A stretch of 28,825 nt of DNA from UBA5972 sp964637875 (GCA_964637875.1 CAZWXK010000030.1:1-28825), one strand, 5' to 3'. Shown: positions 1 through 7,400, counted from the first letter of the stretch. Translations and numbers: made by a program. The notes: generated by a model from the letters alone, not told the origin.

Positions 1-599
1 AACTCGGCCATGCAGATGCGGCCCAGATGTGTGGGGCTGACAGACAGTGACGTGGCAATGCGGTCGACCCTGGGCCCGTCCGGCAGTTCTGTTTCAAGCC
101 TGTTCAGAAAGTCCCGGGCCAGCCGTTGCGCCGCGCGGGGCGGGGCGTTGTCGGCCCAGTCGTCGCGTGCGACATGGCGTGCAATCCAGACCGAAAGAAG
201 GGTCAGATACCCCTGACGGGCGGCCTTGGCTGCCGGATCGTCGGCACGGGTTTCGGATCGCAGCCTTTCGATATGGCCGGCCAGATCGCCCTGTTCGATG
301 GCCGATTCCGTTCTCAGACGCAGGGGCCGATCCGGCATGGTCGTGTCTGATCTTGCAGGTATCGTGATCACAAATCCCCGGCAGCCCGATGCCGGCATGA
401 GCGCATGGACCCTTGCCGGAGGCACGTGGAGCAGCATATTCGGCCCGAATCCGCGCGTCCTGGCGTCGATCGTAATGCGTCCCTGCCCACGTGTGACCCA
501 GAATATCCGCCTCTCGGGCCATGCGCGCAGGCCGTCAATCCGCCATCGGGCGTATTGCAGCGCTGCCTGCAGCGGCGTGATGCCGATTTCGGGTCTCAT
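1..599 (-). CDS. AraC-family transcriptional regulator, 3' end beyond the window
   Basis: The minus strand has one open frame from an ATG at 599 to the window edge, about 199 codons with no stop. The translation begins MRPEIGITPLQAALQYAR. Residues 1-85 or so look like the cupin-type sensing half of AraC regulators. A long helical linker follows. The last visible residues (RVDRIATSLSVSPTHLGRIC) read as the first helix-turn-helix of an AraC DNA-binding domain, so the second one should lie outside the window. The frame stays open upstream of 599, and TTG codons at 623 and 638 would add 8 or 13 residues (LRGYGLPEHDFLP before the ATG). No start has a strong ribosome site, so the exact start is unsure. 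The ligand and targets cannot be told. The family call is inference from the domain pattern. Confidence 0.72.
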   Translation of the reverse strand, partial: MRPEIGITPLQAALQYARWRIDGLRAWPERRIFWVTRGQGRITIDARTRGFGPNMLLHVPPARVHALMPASGCRGFVITIPARSDTTMPDRPLRLRTESAIEQGDLAGHIERLRSETRADDPAAKAARQGYLTLLSVWIARHVARDDWADNAPPRAAQRLARDFLNRLETELPDGPRVDRIATSLSVSPTHLGRICMAE

Positions 600-733
600 C
601 GGTAAGAAATCGTGTTCAGGCAAACCATAACCCCGCAACTTGCAGTTTACGGTGACGATATATTGTAAATAGTCAAATAATTTTTCTAAATTCCGATCAT
701 CTACCCCGGATCACACTTCGAAAATCATTCTAA

Positions 734-743
734 GGTATATACC
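734..743. promoter_or_regulatory. perfect palindrome GGTATATACC
   Basis: A 10-bp perfect palindrome lies in the AT-rich spacer, about 100-135 bp upstream of the candidate AraC-type gene starts. It could be a regulator or RNA polymerase contact site. No family can be assigned from the sequence. Confidence 0.25.
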
Positions 744-791
744 GACATTCATTGAACATCGGGTGGGAGAGTTCTTGCTCAAGGGGGGAAG

Positions 792-815
792 TTATCCACA
801 TGTCTATGTGGGTAA
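792..815. promoter_or_regulatory. facing pair of DnaA-box-like sequences
   Basis: TTATCCACA at 792-800 matches the strong bacterial DnaA box exactly. On the other strand, 815-807 reads TTACCCACA, one base off. The two lie head to head around a 4-base centre, so they also form a 10-bp inverted repeat with one mismatch. The adjoining 650-770 stretch is AT-rich. This could be a DnaA-controlled regulatory site. A replication role is possible but not supported by neighbouring genes such as dnaA, dnaN, hemE or parAB. Confidence 0.4.
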
Positions 816-1052
816 GCCATGAAACATGTTTGGAATCATCTGGATACGGGAGATTTTTCAATCACCGCCCTGTTTGGGCAAATTTTCGCTAACCTCCGGA
901 CGGGAAAAAGGGGCCGCAGAAGGCTGTATTTCCTGCTGGCTGACCGGAACGAATTCAATGTGATCGCAAACTGCTCCTGATCGTGATCACGGTCGAGCGT
1001 CAGCCGTCCGAGTCCAGGCCCGGAATCCGTGACCGGACTCATCGCGGCGCGC

Positions 1053-1087
1053 AACACGGGGCAGAACACGGGGCAGGCGGCTGCCCC
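1053..1087 (-). repeat. GC-rich tandem repeat with hairpin, downstream of fpr
   Basis: AACACGGGGCAG occurs twice in tandem (1053-1064, 1065-1076). The second copy forms the left arm of a perfect 7-bp hairpin (GGGGCAG 1070-1076, CTGCCCC 1081-1087). Read on the minus strand it follows the stop of fpr by about 50 bases, so it may stop transcription or protect the 3' end. There is no T-run, so it is not a canonical terminator. A closely similar element follows yedE near 22923-22979. Confidence 0.4.
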
Positions 1088-1137
1088 GGGGGGTGGGGTG
1101 GCCCGGTAGACGCGAATGCATACAAGCGCGATTTGTC

Positions 1138-1956
1138 CTAGCCGACGAAAGCCTTTTCCAGGACATATTCCCCCGGTTCGCTGTTGCTGCCCTCGCGCAG
1201 GCCCGCATCCTCGACGATCTTTTTCATGTCCATGTTGAGTCCCATCGAGCCGCAGATCATCACCCGGTCCACCTGTGGGTCAAACGGGGGCAGGCCAAGG
1301 TCGTCGAACAATTCACCGGATTCGATCAGATGAGTGATACGGCCCATCTTGGGCGACTCCTCGCGCGTGGTTGTGGGGTAATACCACAGCTTGCCGCCGA
1401 CAATTTCGGAAAGGATCTCGTCCTTCATGATGTTGTCGACCAGATCCTTGCTGAAAAGCAGGGCCGATGCGGTGCGTGTCGTGTGCGTCAGGATCACCTG
1501 GTCGAATTTCTCATAGACTTCGGGGTCGCGGGTCAGTGATGCAAAGGGCGCGACCCCGGTACCGGTGGCGATCAGATACAACCGCTTTCCCGGGAGCAGC
1601 GCGTCGATGACCAGCGTACCAACCGGTTTGGGTCGGATGATGACCTGATCGCCGACCTTGATATGCTGGAGTTTCGACGTCAGCGGCCCGTTGGGGACCT
1701 TGATCGAGTAGAATTCCAGCTCCTCGGCCCAGTTGGGAGAGGCAATCGAATAGGCGCGCAGCAGCGGTTTGCCGTTGTCACCCATCAATCCGATCATCAG
1801 GAATTCGCCAGAGCGGAACCGCAGCGACCTGGGGCGGGTCGTGCGGAACGAGAACAGGCGTTCGTTCCAATGTCTTACGGCCGTTACGGTCTGGGCGTCG
1901 GGCAGGCGCGCGGCCTTCTTGGCGGCGTCGCCCCGCAGCATGCTTTCGTCGTTCAT
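1138..1956 (-). CDS. fpr: ferredoxin/flavodoxin-NADP(+) reductase
   Basis: The 272-residue protein moves electrons between NADPH and ferredoxin or flavodoxin in the cytoplasm. The FAD-binding motif RAYSIASP lies at residues 67-74 and the NADP-binding motif GTGVAPF at 132-138. The tail ends EKAFVG rather than in the tyrosine of plant-type enzymes, which fits the bacterial (Rhodobacter) class. Length is typical of that class. It is the last gene of the sulfite-reduction operon, 65 bp after the DUF934 gene. That placement suggests it supplies reduced ferredoxin for sulfite reductase, though Fpr also serves oxidative stress defence in this family. ATG 1956 is used, and an in-frame ATG five codons later is possible. 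Neither has a strong ribosome site. Confidence 0.93.
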   Translation of the reverse strand: MNDESMLRGDAAKKAARLPDAQTVTAVRHWNERLFSFRTTRPRSLRFRSGEFLMIGLMGDNGKPLLRAYSIASPNWAEELEFYSIKVPNGPLTSKLQHIKVGDQVIIRPKPVGTLVIDALLPGKRLYLIATGTGVAPFASLTRDPEVYEKFDQVILTHTTRTASALLFSKDLVDNIMKDEILSEIVGGKLWYYPTTTREESPKMGRITHLIESGELFDDLGLPPFDPQVDRVMICGSMGLNMDMKKIVEDAGLREGSNSEPGEYVLEKAFVG

Positions 1957-2021
1957 CGGCTTGGCTTTCTGCAGAGAGGCAAATGCGTTCCGGGGTATTT
2001 AAGGGTTTTTTCGCCAAAGTT

Positions 2022-2456
2022 CTAGCAGTCAAATTGGCGCAATCTTTCCCGAAACAGGTAGGTTTTCGTGGTCGTTGCCGCAATCCACCAGGATTTCATC
2101 CCCACCGACAGCTGTTCAGGGCCAAGCTCGATCTCGTCGAATCCGGCGGCCGTCAGGGCTGGAAACTGGTCTGGCAGAATGTCCCCGGCGGCCCTCAGTC
2201 GCCCGCCGAAACCGGCCAGCCTGAGCAATGCCGCCTGGGAAAAGGCGCGCCCGTCGACGAATGTCGCAAGGGTGATGCGAATCAGGTCGATGCGTTCCAG
2301 AGGGACATCGAGATGCGTCACATCTAAATCGGTCCGCAGATCCAGAGCCAGTGTGCTGGCGCCGTTACGCAGGGCGGCCTCGGCCTTGTCGGGGGTGACA
2401 AAACCGAATTTCCAGTGGTCGGGTTCCAGCCCGGCCCGGGTGAGGATCATGGTCAT
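2022..2456 (-). CDS. DUF934 family protein of the cys operon
   Basis: A 144-residue soluble protein starting MTMILTRAGLEPDHWKFGF, recognised as the DUF934 family commonly found beside cysH and sulfite reductase in proteobacteria. Its biochemical role is not established. A link to electron supply or assembly of sulfite reduction is only inferred from gene order. The start ATG (2456-2454) overlaps the cysH stop as ATGA, a normal sign of translational coupling. A longer open frame upstream to 2669 lies wholly inside cysH in another frame and is rejected. The stop TAG is followed by 65 bases before fpr. Confidence 0.85.
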   Translation of the reverse strand: MTMILTRAGLEPDHWKFGFVTPDKAEAALRNGASTLALDLRTDLDVTHLDVPLERIDLIRITLATFVDGRAFSQAALLRLAGFGGRLRAAGDILPDQFPALTAAGFDEIELGPEQLSVGMKSWWIAATTTKTYLFRERLRQFDC

Positions 2457-3208
2457 GCGGCTTCTCCCTGTCCGTCGGCGGGGGCGGCGCGGTGCAGTCC
2501 GCATTCGATCTTGCCGCGACCACGCCAACGACCGGCGCGCTCGTCCTCGCCTTCGCGGACCGGGGTCGTGCAGGGGGCGCAGCCGATTGATCGATAGCCT
2601 CGATCCAGCAGCGGGTGACGGGGCAGGTTTCGGGCGCTGACATGACGCGCCGCCTCGCCGGGTTGCCACAGGGCCAGGGGATTGATCTTGATGCGCCCGG
2701 CATCGTCCTCTTCGAAGATCGGCATGTCGGCGCGCGTGCCGGCCTGATAGCGTTTCCGCCCCGTGATCCAGCCGTCAAATCCATCCAGTGCGCGGGCAAG
2801 CGGTGCCACCTTGCGCAGGGCGCAGCAGGCGTCGGGGTCGAAATGGTACAGCAGGCCGTCGGCGTCATGTTCCAGCAACGCGGCCCGGGGGGCGCGGATT
2901 ACGCGGATATCCTTGAGCCCCAGATGGGCCGCGAGGCTGCGTTGATATTGCAATGTTTCGGGAAACAGCAGCTCGGTGTCGATGAAAAGCACCGGCAAGG
3001 CCGGGTTCAACTGTGCCACCATGTCGAGCAGCACGACCGAATCCGCGCCAAAGGACGAAACCAGCGCGATCCGTCCGCCGAGAGCAGGATCAAGCGCGGC
3101 CCGCAGCGCGGCAAGCGACAGATCGATTCCGCTCTTGCCCTGGATGGCGGCGGTCAGCCGGGCGATACGCTCGGCCCGGGGCGCCAGTGGGGGGCGTTCA
3201 TGCAGCAT
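2453..3208 (-). CDS. cysH: thioredoxin-dependent adenylyl-sulfate (APS) reductase
   Basis: The 251-residue enzyme reduces activated sulfate to sulfite in cysteine biosynthesis. The pyrophosphate-binding loop SSFGADS is at residues 51-57. Paired cysteines CC (128-129) followed by LRKVAP, and GCAPC (C210, C213), form the 4Fe-4S ligand pattern of the APS-reducing (bacterial assimilatory and plant-like) type rather than the cluster-free PAPS type. The catalytic cysteine is in ECGLH (C236). I chose ATG 3208 because AAGGAG lies 7 bases upstream. A start seven codons earlier (3229) has no such site. The gene overlaps the 3' end of the sulfite reductase gene by 11 bases and the DUF934 start by 4, so the three are probably coupled. 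Confidence 0.93.
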   Translation of the reverse strand: MLHERPPLAPRAERIARLTAAIQGKSGIDLSLAALRAALDPALGGRIALVSSFGADSVVLLDMVAQLNPALPVLFIDTELLFPETLQYQRSLAAHLGLKDIRVIRAPRAALLEHDADGLLYHFDPDACCALRKVAPLARALDGFDGWITGRKRYQAGTRADMPIFEEDDAGRIKINPLALWQPGEAARHVSARNLPRHPLLDRGYRSIGCAPCTTPVREGEDERAGRWRGRGKIECGLHRAAPADGQGEAA

Positions 3209-4859
3209 GGGGTTTCTCCTTTTCGCCATAGAGGGCCGCGCGGAACGGTGCGGTTCCGAGCCGCCGCAGCAGGGTTGCGAAACTTTCGTCAGGCCCGGTT
3301 CTGAGGGCGAGATACCTGTCGATGATGGTTTCTACCGCCCCCAGGATCGCATCGCGTGAAAACCCCGGGCCCAATGGCCGGCCGATCGCGGCCTGGGGGC
3401 CGGGATTGCCGCCCAGGGTGATCTGGTAGCTCTCGACACCGCCTTTTTGCAGCCCGAGGATTCCGATATCACCCACATGATGATGCGCGCAGGCATTGAT
3501 GCAGCCCGATATCTTGATCGCAAGGGGTCCGATTTCGGCTTCGCGCGCCCTGAAATGCCGCGCGATATCGCGGGCGACCGGAATCGAATGCGCGGTTGCG
3601 AGGTTGCAGTAATCCATGCCGGGGCAGGCAATGATGTCGGACAGCAGCCCGGCATTGGCGGTTGCCAGACCCGCGGCACGCAGCCGGGCATGCAGCGCGG
3701 GCAGATGCGCCTTGTGAACATGGGGCAGGATCAGGTTCTGCCGTTGACTGACCCTGATTTCTCCATGTCCGAAACTTTCTGCCAGATCCGCGATCAGGCG
3801 CATTTGTGCGCTTGACGCATCGCCGGGCGCCGCTCCGTGGCGTTTGAGCGAGATGATCACGATCGCATGATCCGCCCGACGGTGTGCCAGCGTGTTGGTC
3901 CTGACAAAGGCGCGGAAGATCGGGTCATGGGACAGGGCCTTGTCATATCCATCCAGAGGCAGAGCATCGAATGCCGGTGGGGCAAAGGCTGCCTGCAGGT
4001 GATGCAGAAGGTTCTGCTCGGCCCCGTTGAAGCGCGCGCGCTCAAGCGGCAGGCGCGCCTCGATTTCGGCGGCCAGCGCGTCGATTCCGGTTTCCAGCAG
4101 GGTGATCTTGACGCGGGCCTTGTACTTGTTATCGCGTCGGCCATGCAGGTTGTAGACCTGTATCGCCGCTTCCAGCCACGGCAGCAGATCCTCTTGTGGC
4201 AGGAAATCGCGCAATACCTTGCCAACCATGGGTGTCCGGCCCAATCCGCCGCCCAGGCTGACCCTGAAACCGGGGGCGCCGTCACGGTCGATCAGACGCA
4301 GACCGATATCGTGAAACAGCAGCGCTTCATGCCCCCGGTCGGCACCGGTGACCGCGATCTTGAACTTGCGCGGCAGCCAGTTGAATTCGGGATGGCCGGC
4401 GGCCCATTGGCGGATCAGCTCGGCCACCGGGCGCGGGTCGGCCGTCTCGTCCGCCGTCGCACCTGCCAGCGGGTCGGCGGTCACGTTGCGAATGCAGTTC
4501 CCGCTGGACTGAACCGTATGCAGCCCCACCTCGGCCAGGTCGTCCAGGATGTCGGGAACGTCGCGCAGCGCGATCCAGTTGAGCTGCATGTTCTGGCGCG
4601 TGGTAAAGTGGCCATATCCGCGGTCCCACCGATCGGCGACATCGGCCAGTTTTCGCAGTTGTGACGCGCCGAGCGTCCCATAGGGGATATTGATGCGCAG
4701 CATGTAGGCATGCAGCATCCGGTACAGCCCGCTGCGCAGGCGCAACGGCGTGAACGCCTCGGCTGGCAAACTGCCTTCGAGATGGCGTTTCAACTGGTCG
4801 CGAAAGGCGTTTGCCCGGGCCAGGACGAATTCACGGTCGAGATTGTCCGGTTGATACAT
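3198..4859 (-). CDS. sirohaem and 4Fe-4S sulfite (or nitrite) reductase
   Basis: The 552-residue haemoprotein carries the two-fold repeat of ferredoxin-like and sirohaem domains of the nitrite/sulfite reductase family. The first half includes FTTRQNMQLNW and the second SQRQNLILP, both arginine-bearing sirohaem loops. Cluster ligands are C412 and C418 in ACPGMDYCNLAT, and C453 and C457 in SGCINACAHHH. It catalyses six-electron reduction of sulfite to sulfide, or of nitrite to ammonia. The adjacent cysH, DUF934 and fpr argue for sulfite. Start ATG 4859 has AGGGGA about 6 bases upstream. An open extension to 4922 lacks similarity and is not used. It lies 84 bp downstream of the half-domain gene and overlaps cysH by 11 bases. 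Confidence 0.9.
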   Translation of the reverse strand: MYQPDNLDREFVLARANAFRDQLKRHLEGSLPAEAFTPLRLRSGLYRMLHAYMLRINIPYGTLGASQLRKLADVADRWDRGYGHFTTRQNMQLNWIALRDVPDILDDLAEVGLHTVQSSGNCIRNVTADPLAGATADETADPRPVAELIRQWAAGHPEFNWLPRKFKIAVTGADRGHEALLFHDIGLRLIDRDGAPGFRVSLGGGLGRTPMVGKVLRDFLPQEDLLPWLEAAIQVYNLHGRRDNKYKARVKITLLETGIDALAAEIEARLPLERARFNGAEQNLLHHLQAAFAPPAFDALPLDGYDKALSHDPIFRAFVRTNTLAHRRADHAIVIISLKRHGAAPGDASSAQMRLIADLAESFGHGEIRVSQRQNLILPHVHKAHLPALHARLRAAGLATANAGLLSDIIACPGMDYCNLATAHSIPVARDIARHFRAREAEIGPLAIKISGCINACAHHHVGDIGILGLQKGGVESYQITLGGNPGPQAAIGRPLGPGFSRDAILGAVETIIDRYLALRTGPDESFATLLRRLGTAPFRAALYGEKEKPHAA

Positions 4860-4943
4860 TGATTGTCCCCTGCGCTGTGTCTTGTCCGAAGCCGGGCTGC
4901 TGCCGCGTCGAGGCCATGGCACCGGGCGGTGTCATGCGATGGT

Positions 4944-5501
4944 TCAGGCCGCGATGGCCCGGTTGTATGGCCGCCCGATCAGCCCTGCCCGCACCAGGCG
5001 CCGCCATAGCGGGCGCAACAGGGCCTCGGGCACGTTGGGCAGGCGGATCGACACATCCGCCGTCAGCCTGATCGTTCCATGGCCCAGGCTTTCGGCGACA
5101 TCGGCGATGGTCCCGAGCTGGTCGGCGCTCAGCGCGTGCTCCAGAGGAATGACCACCAGACGATACCCGGCCTCGGCGTGGGGCACCGTGAAGCGTGTCA
5201 CGAAAGCGTCGAAATCGCGGTCGAAATGTCGGGCCGCCAGAAAACGGTCGTTGGGAAGTTCGACCAGTCTTGCCGGCTTCTCGACGATTTCGGGCAGGGT
5301 TGCGCGTTCTTCCCGGCTCAGCGGTCGATCCAGCAGCACGCCCCCGCCGGGTGTAAAGCTGACGGGCGCGCGCGCCTGGGCCAGGTCGGCGACGGCGCGC
5401 AGCCAGGCTGGGCTGAGGATGTCGCTTTCGCTGTGAATCCGGGCTACGCGCACCGGGGCCGGTTGCGCTGTTGCGGGGGTCGTGTCGGTGTGTACGAACA
5501 T
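4944..5501 (-). CDS. lone ferredoxin-like half-domain protein of the sulfite reductase family
   Basis: A 185-residue protein without cysteines. Its C-terminal third (IADVAESLGHGTIRL, then RLPNVPEALL) closely resembles the second ferredoxin-like half of the neighbouring reductase (IADLAESFGHGEIRV, then ILPHVHKAHL). The following sirohaem/4Fe-4S domain is absent. The catalytic arginine loop (SQRQN in the neighbour) reads TADVS here, so it cannot be a reductase. The N-terminal 100 residues match nothing I recognise. It opens the sulfite-reduction operon where, from memory, related bacteria often carry cysG and a DUF2849 gene. A scaffold, haem-delivery or regulatory role is a guess. ATG 5501 is used. 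ATG 5540, 13 codons upstream, is a fair alternative with GAGA before it. Confidence 0.7.
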   Translation of the reverse strand: MFVHTDTTPATAQPAPVRVARIHSESDILSPAWLRAVADLAQARAPVSFTPGGGVLLDRPLSREERATLPEIVEKPARLVELPNDRFLAARHFDRDFDAFVTRFTVPHAEAGYRLVVIPLEHALSADQLGTIADVAESLGHGTIRLTADVSIRLPNVPEALLRPLWRRLVRAGLIGRPYNRAIAA

Positions 5502-5562
5502 GGGCCTTGACCTTTCTGTGCCGGGCACGCTGTCCGGCATGTGATCTCTTTCTGCCCCATAA

Positions 5563-5589
5563 TAGAATATTTTCACGTACATTTTGCTA
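5563..5589. promoter_or_regulatory. candidate Lrp/AsnC operator between divergent genes
   Basis: Two overlapping 15-base stretches, 5563-5577 (TAGAATATTTTCACG) and 5575-5589 (ACGTACATTTTGCTA), each match 12 of 15 positions of the E. coli Lrp consensus YAGHAWATTWTDCTR. They sit between the sulfite-reduction operon and the divergent Lrp-type gene. The local regulator need not share the E. coli specificity, so this is a candidate only. Confidence 0.4.
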
Positions 5590-5670
5590 GATACCCATTG
5601 AAATAAGGTAATTGTCCTGATAACTGACCTGTGATGGCGATATTTGTTCCAGATTCTTGGTGGGGGAAAG

Positions 5671-6132
5671 ATGCCGGCCCGGTTGGACGAAACAGACAGG
5701 AAAATCCTTTTCGAACTGCAGCGCGATGCAGACCAGTCACTGGATGAAATTGCGCGCAAGATCGGCTCGTCGAAGACGCCGGTATGGAATCGGATTCGCA
5801 AGTTGCGTCGCCTGGGCGTGATCCGCAAGCAGACGGTCCTGCTGGATGCCGATGCGCTGGGGCTCGAGGCGTGTTTCTTTGTCCTGATCCGCACATCCGA
5901 ACACGAGGCCGCATGGCAGGATGCCTTTCTGCATACCCTGCGCGAGCGCCCCGAGGTGCTCGAGGCCCATCGTCTGGCTGGCGATATCGACTATATCCTG
6001 AAGGTCCGGGTGCGCAACGCGCGGGCCTATGACGAATTCTATCAGGCGCTCATCAGCAAGGTAAAGATATTCAACGTGACCGCGCTCCTTTCCATGGAGG
6101 AAATCAAGTCGACGACCGAACTCCCGGTGTGA
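5671..6132 (+). CDS. Lrp/AsnC family transcriptional regulator
   Basis: A 153-residue regulator. The N-terminal helix-turn-helix spans about residues 5-55 (MPARLDETDRKILFEL, then SLDEIARKIGSSKTPVWNRI). The C-terminal half is the RAM/effector-binding and dimerisation domain (DIDYILKVRVRNARAYDEFY). Length is normal for the family. ATG 5671 is chosen because family members start just before the LDxxDxKIL motif and GGGGGAAAG precedes it. A TTG at 5644 would add nine residues. It is divergent from the sulfite-reduction operon with about 170 bp between starts, so it probably controls that operon and itself. The effector, perhaps an amino acid such as a sulfur amino acid, is not shown by sequence. 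Confidence 0.9.
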   Translation: MPARLDETDRKILFELQRDADQSLDEIARKIGSSKTPVWNRIRKLRRLGVIRKQTVLLDADALGLEACFFVLIRTSEHEAAWQDAFLHTLRERPEVLEAHRLAGDIDYILKVRVRNARAYDEFYQALISKVKIFNVTALLSMEEIKSTTELPV

Positions 6133-6217
6133 CCCGAGGCGCGATGACCGGAGGGGGCGATCACCGTAAACCCGATGTTAATCTTGTTGATCAAAATGGG
6201 AATAGCGAAAATTTCTG

Positions 6218-6246
6218 TTGAAATGTTCCTGTTTTGATCCCATAAC
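6218..6246 (+). promoter_or_regulatory. sigma-70-type promoter of recA
   Basis: TTGAAA (6218-6223) and CATAAC (6241-6246) are separated by 17 bases. They match the -35 and -10 elements at 5 of 6 and 4 of 6 positions. The expected start site near 6253 falls inside the SOS box, which suits LexA repression. About 70 bases separate this from the recA start codon. Confidence 0.55.
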
Positions 6247-6251
6247 GGAAC

Positions 6252-6266
6252 GAACAAGAGGCGAAC
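6252..6266. promoter_or_regulatory. LexA (SOS) box of the alphaproteobacterial type
   Basis: GAAC at 6252-6255 and GAAC at 6263-6266 are separated by exactly 7 bases. On the other strand this is GTTC-N7-GTTC, the established direct-repeat LexA site of alphaproteobacteria. It lies just after the -10 element and about 50 bp before recA. Confidence 0.85.
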
Positions 6267-6316
6267 ATAAGCAGTGATTGCCGCGACACCGGGGATATGG
6301 AATAAGAGGTCTCGAA

Positions 6317-7393
6317 ATGGCTACAGCCCTATTGGATTTCAGCGAAAGGCGCGACATGGACAAGCAGAAGGCCCTGCAATCGGCACTCAGCCAGATCGAA
6401 CGGAATTTCGGCAAGGGATCGATCATGAAGCTCGGCCAGGGTGGCGTGGTGACCGAGATCGAGTCCACCTCGACCGGCTCGCTGGGGCTTGACATCGCGC
6501 TGGGCATCGGTGGCCTGCCCAAGGGCCGCATCATCGAGATCTACGGCCCCGAATCCTCGGGCAAGACGACGCTGGCCCTGCACAGCATCGCCGAAGAACA
6601 GAAAAAGGGCGGCACCTGCGCCTTTATCGACGCGGAACATGCGCTTGACCCGCAATATGCCCGCAAGCTGGGCGTCGATATCGAAGAGCTGCTGATCAGC
6701 CAGCCCGACACCGGCGAACAGGCGCTGGAAATCACCGACACGCTGGTGCGTTCGGGGGCGGTCAACCTGATCGTGGTCGATTCGGTTGCCGCGCTGACTC
6801 CGAAATCCGAACTCGAAGGCGACATGGGTGACAGCAGCGTCGGCGTACATGCCCGCCTGATGAGCCAGGCCATGCGCAAGCTGACCGGCTCGATCAGCCG
6901 ATCCAACTGCATGGTCATCTTCATCAACCAGATCCGAATGAAGATCGGCGTGATGTTCGGCAGCCCCGAAACCACCACCGGCGGCAATGCGCTGAAATTC
7001 TATGCCAGCGTGCGCCTGGACATCCGCCGCATCGGCGCCATCAAGGACCGGGACGAGGTTGTCGGCAACGCCACCCGTGTCAAGATCGTCAAGAACAAGG
7101 TCGCCCCACCCTTCAAGCAGGTGGAATTCGACATCATGTATGGCGAAGGCATTTCCAAGATGGGCGAGTTGCTGGATCTTGGCGTCAAGGCGGGCGTCGT
7201 GGAAAAATCGGGCTCGTGGTATTCCTATGGGGACGAGCGCATCGGGCAGGGGCGCGAAAACGCCAAGGCCTATCTGCGCGAACACCCCAGGATCGCCTGG
7301 GAGATCGAGGACAAGATCCGCGCGGCCCACGGGCTGGATTTCGACACGCCACCCCCCGTCAAGGATGATGACGACGCCGTAGTCGAGGGCTGA
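6317..7393 (+). CDS. recA: recombinase RecA
   Basis: The 358-residue ATP-dependent recombinase performs homologous strand exchange and triggers LexA self-cleavage in the SOS response. Walker A GPESSGKTT is at residues 77-85, followed by the LIVVDSVAAL Walker B strand. A GSPETTTGGNALKFYASVRL stretch matches the highly conserved loop-2 region. The tail is acidic (VKDDDDAVVEG), as usual. ATG 6317 has AGAGG 8 bases upstream and gives the N-terminus MATALLDFSERRD seen in related RecA proteins. A second ATG at 6356 would start at MDKQKALQ. The upstream frame to 6278 has no similarity. It is single, with its own promoter and SOS box, and is followed by a hairpin and alaS. Confidence 0.98.
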   Translation: MATALLDFSERRDMDKQKALQSALSQIERNFGKGSIMKLGQGGVVTEIESTSTGSLGLDIALGIGGLPKGRIIEIYGPESSGKTTLALHSIAEEQKKGGTCAFIDAEHALDPQYARKLGVDIEELLISQPDTGEQALEITDTLVRSGAVNLIVVDSVAALTPKSELEGDMGDSSVGVHARLMSQAMRKLTGSISRSNCMVIFINQIRMKIGVMFGSPETTTGGNALKFYASVRLDIRRIGAIKDRDEVVGNATRVKIVKNKVAPPFKQVEFDIMYGEGISKMGELLDLGVKAGVVEKSGSWYSYGDERIGQGRENAKAYLREHPRIAWEIEDKIRAAHGLDFDTPPPVKDDDDAVVEG

Positions 7394-7400
7394 TTGCCGC

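Larger units (their letters stand above)
600..1137. other. gene-poor intergenic spacer, AT-rich in its first part
   Basis: About 540 bases without a convincing gene, lying between the start of the AraC-type gene and the end of fpr. Bases 650-770 are clearly AT-rich against a GC-rich genome. The spacer holds a perfect 10-bp palindrome (734-743), two facing DnaA-box-like sequences (792-815), a 12-bp tandem repeat (1053-1076) and a GC hairpin (1070-1087). A 53-codon frame at 819-980 (starting MKHVWNHLDTGDFSITALFG) has no clear ribosome site and no recognised family, so I do not call it a gene. Confidence 0.6.

Noticed and set aside
94..522. 142-codon frame on the minus strand
   Set aside because: It overlaps the AraC-type gene on the same strand in another frame. 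The AraC-type frame has recognisable domains and this one does not.
819..980. 53-codon frame on the plus strand in the 600-1137 spacer
   Set aside because: It has no clear ribosome site, no known family and ordinary chance length. It could be revisited with expression data.
1010..1040. Inverted repeat GAGTCC ... GGACTC in the fpr downstream region
   Set aside because: The stem is only 6 bp with a 19-base loop and no T-run, too weak to call a terminator.
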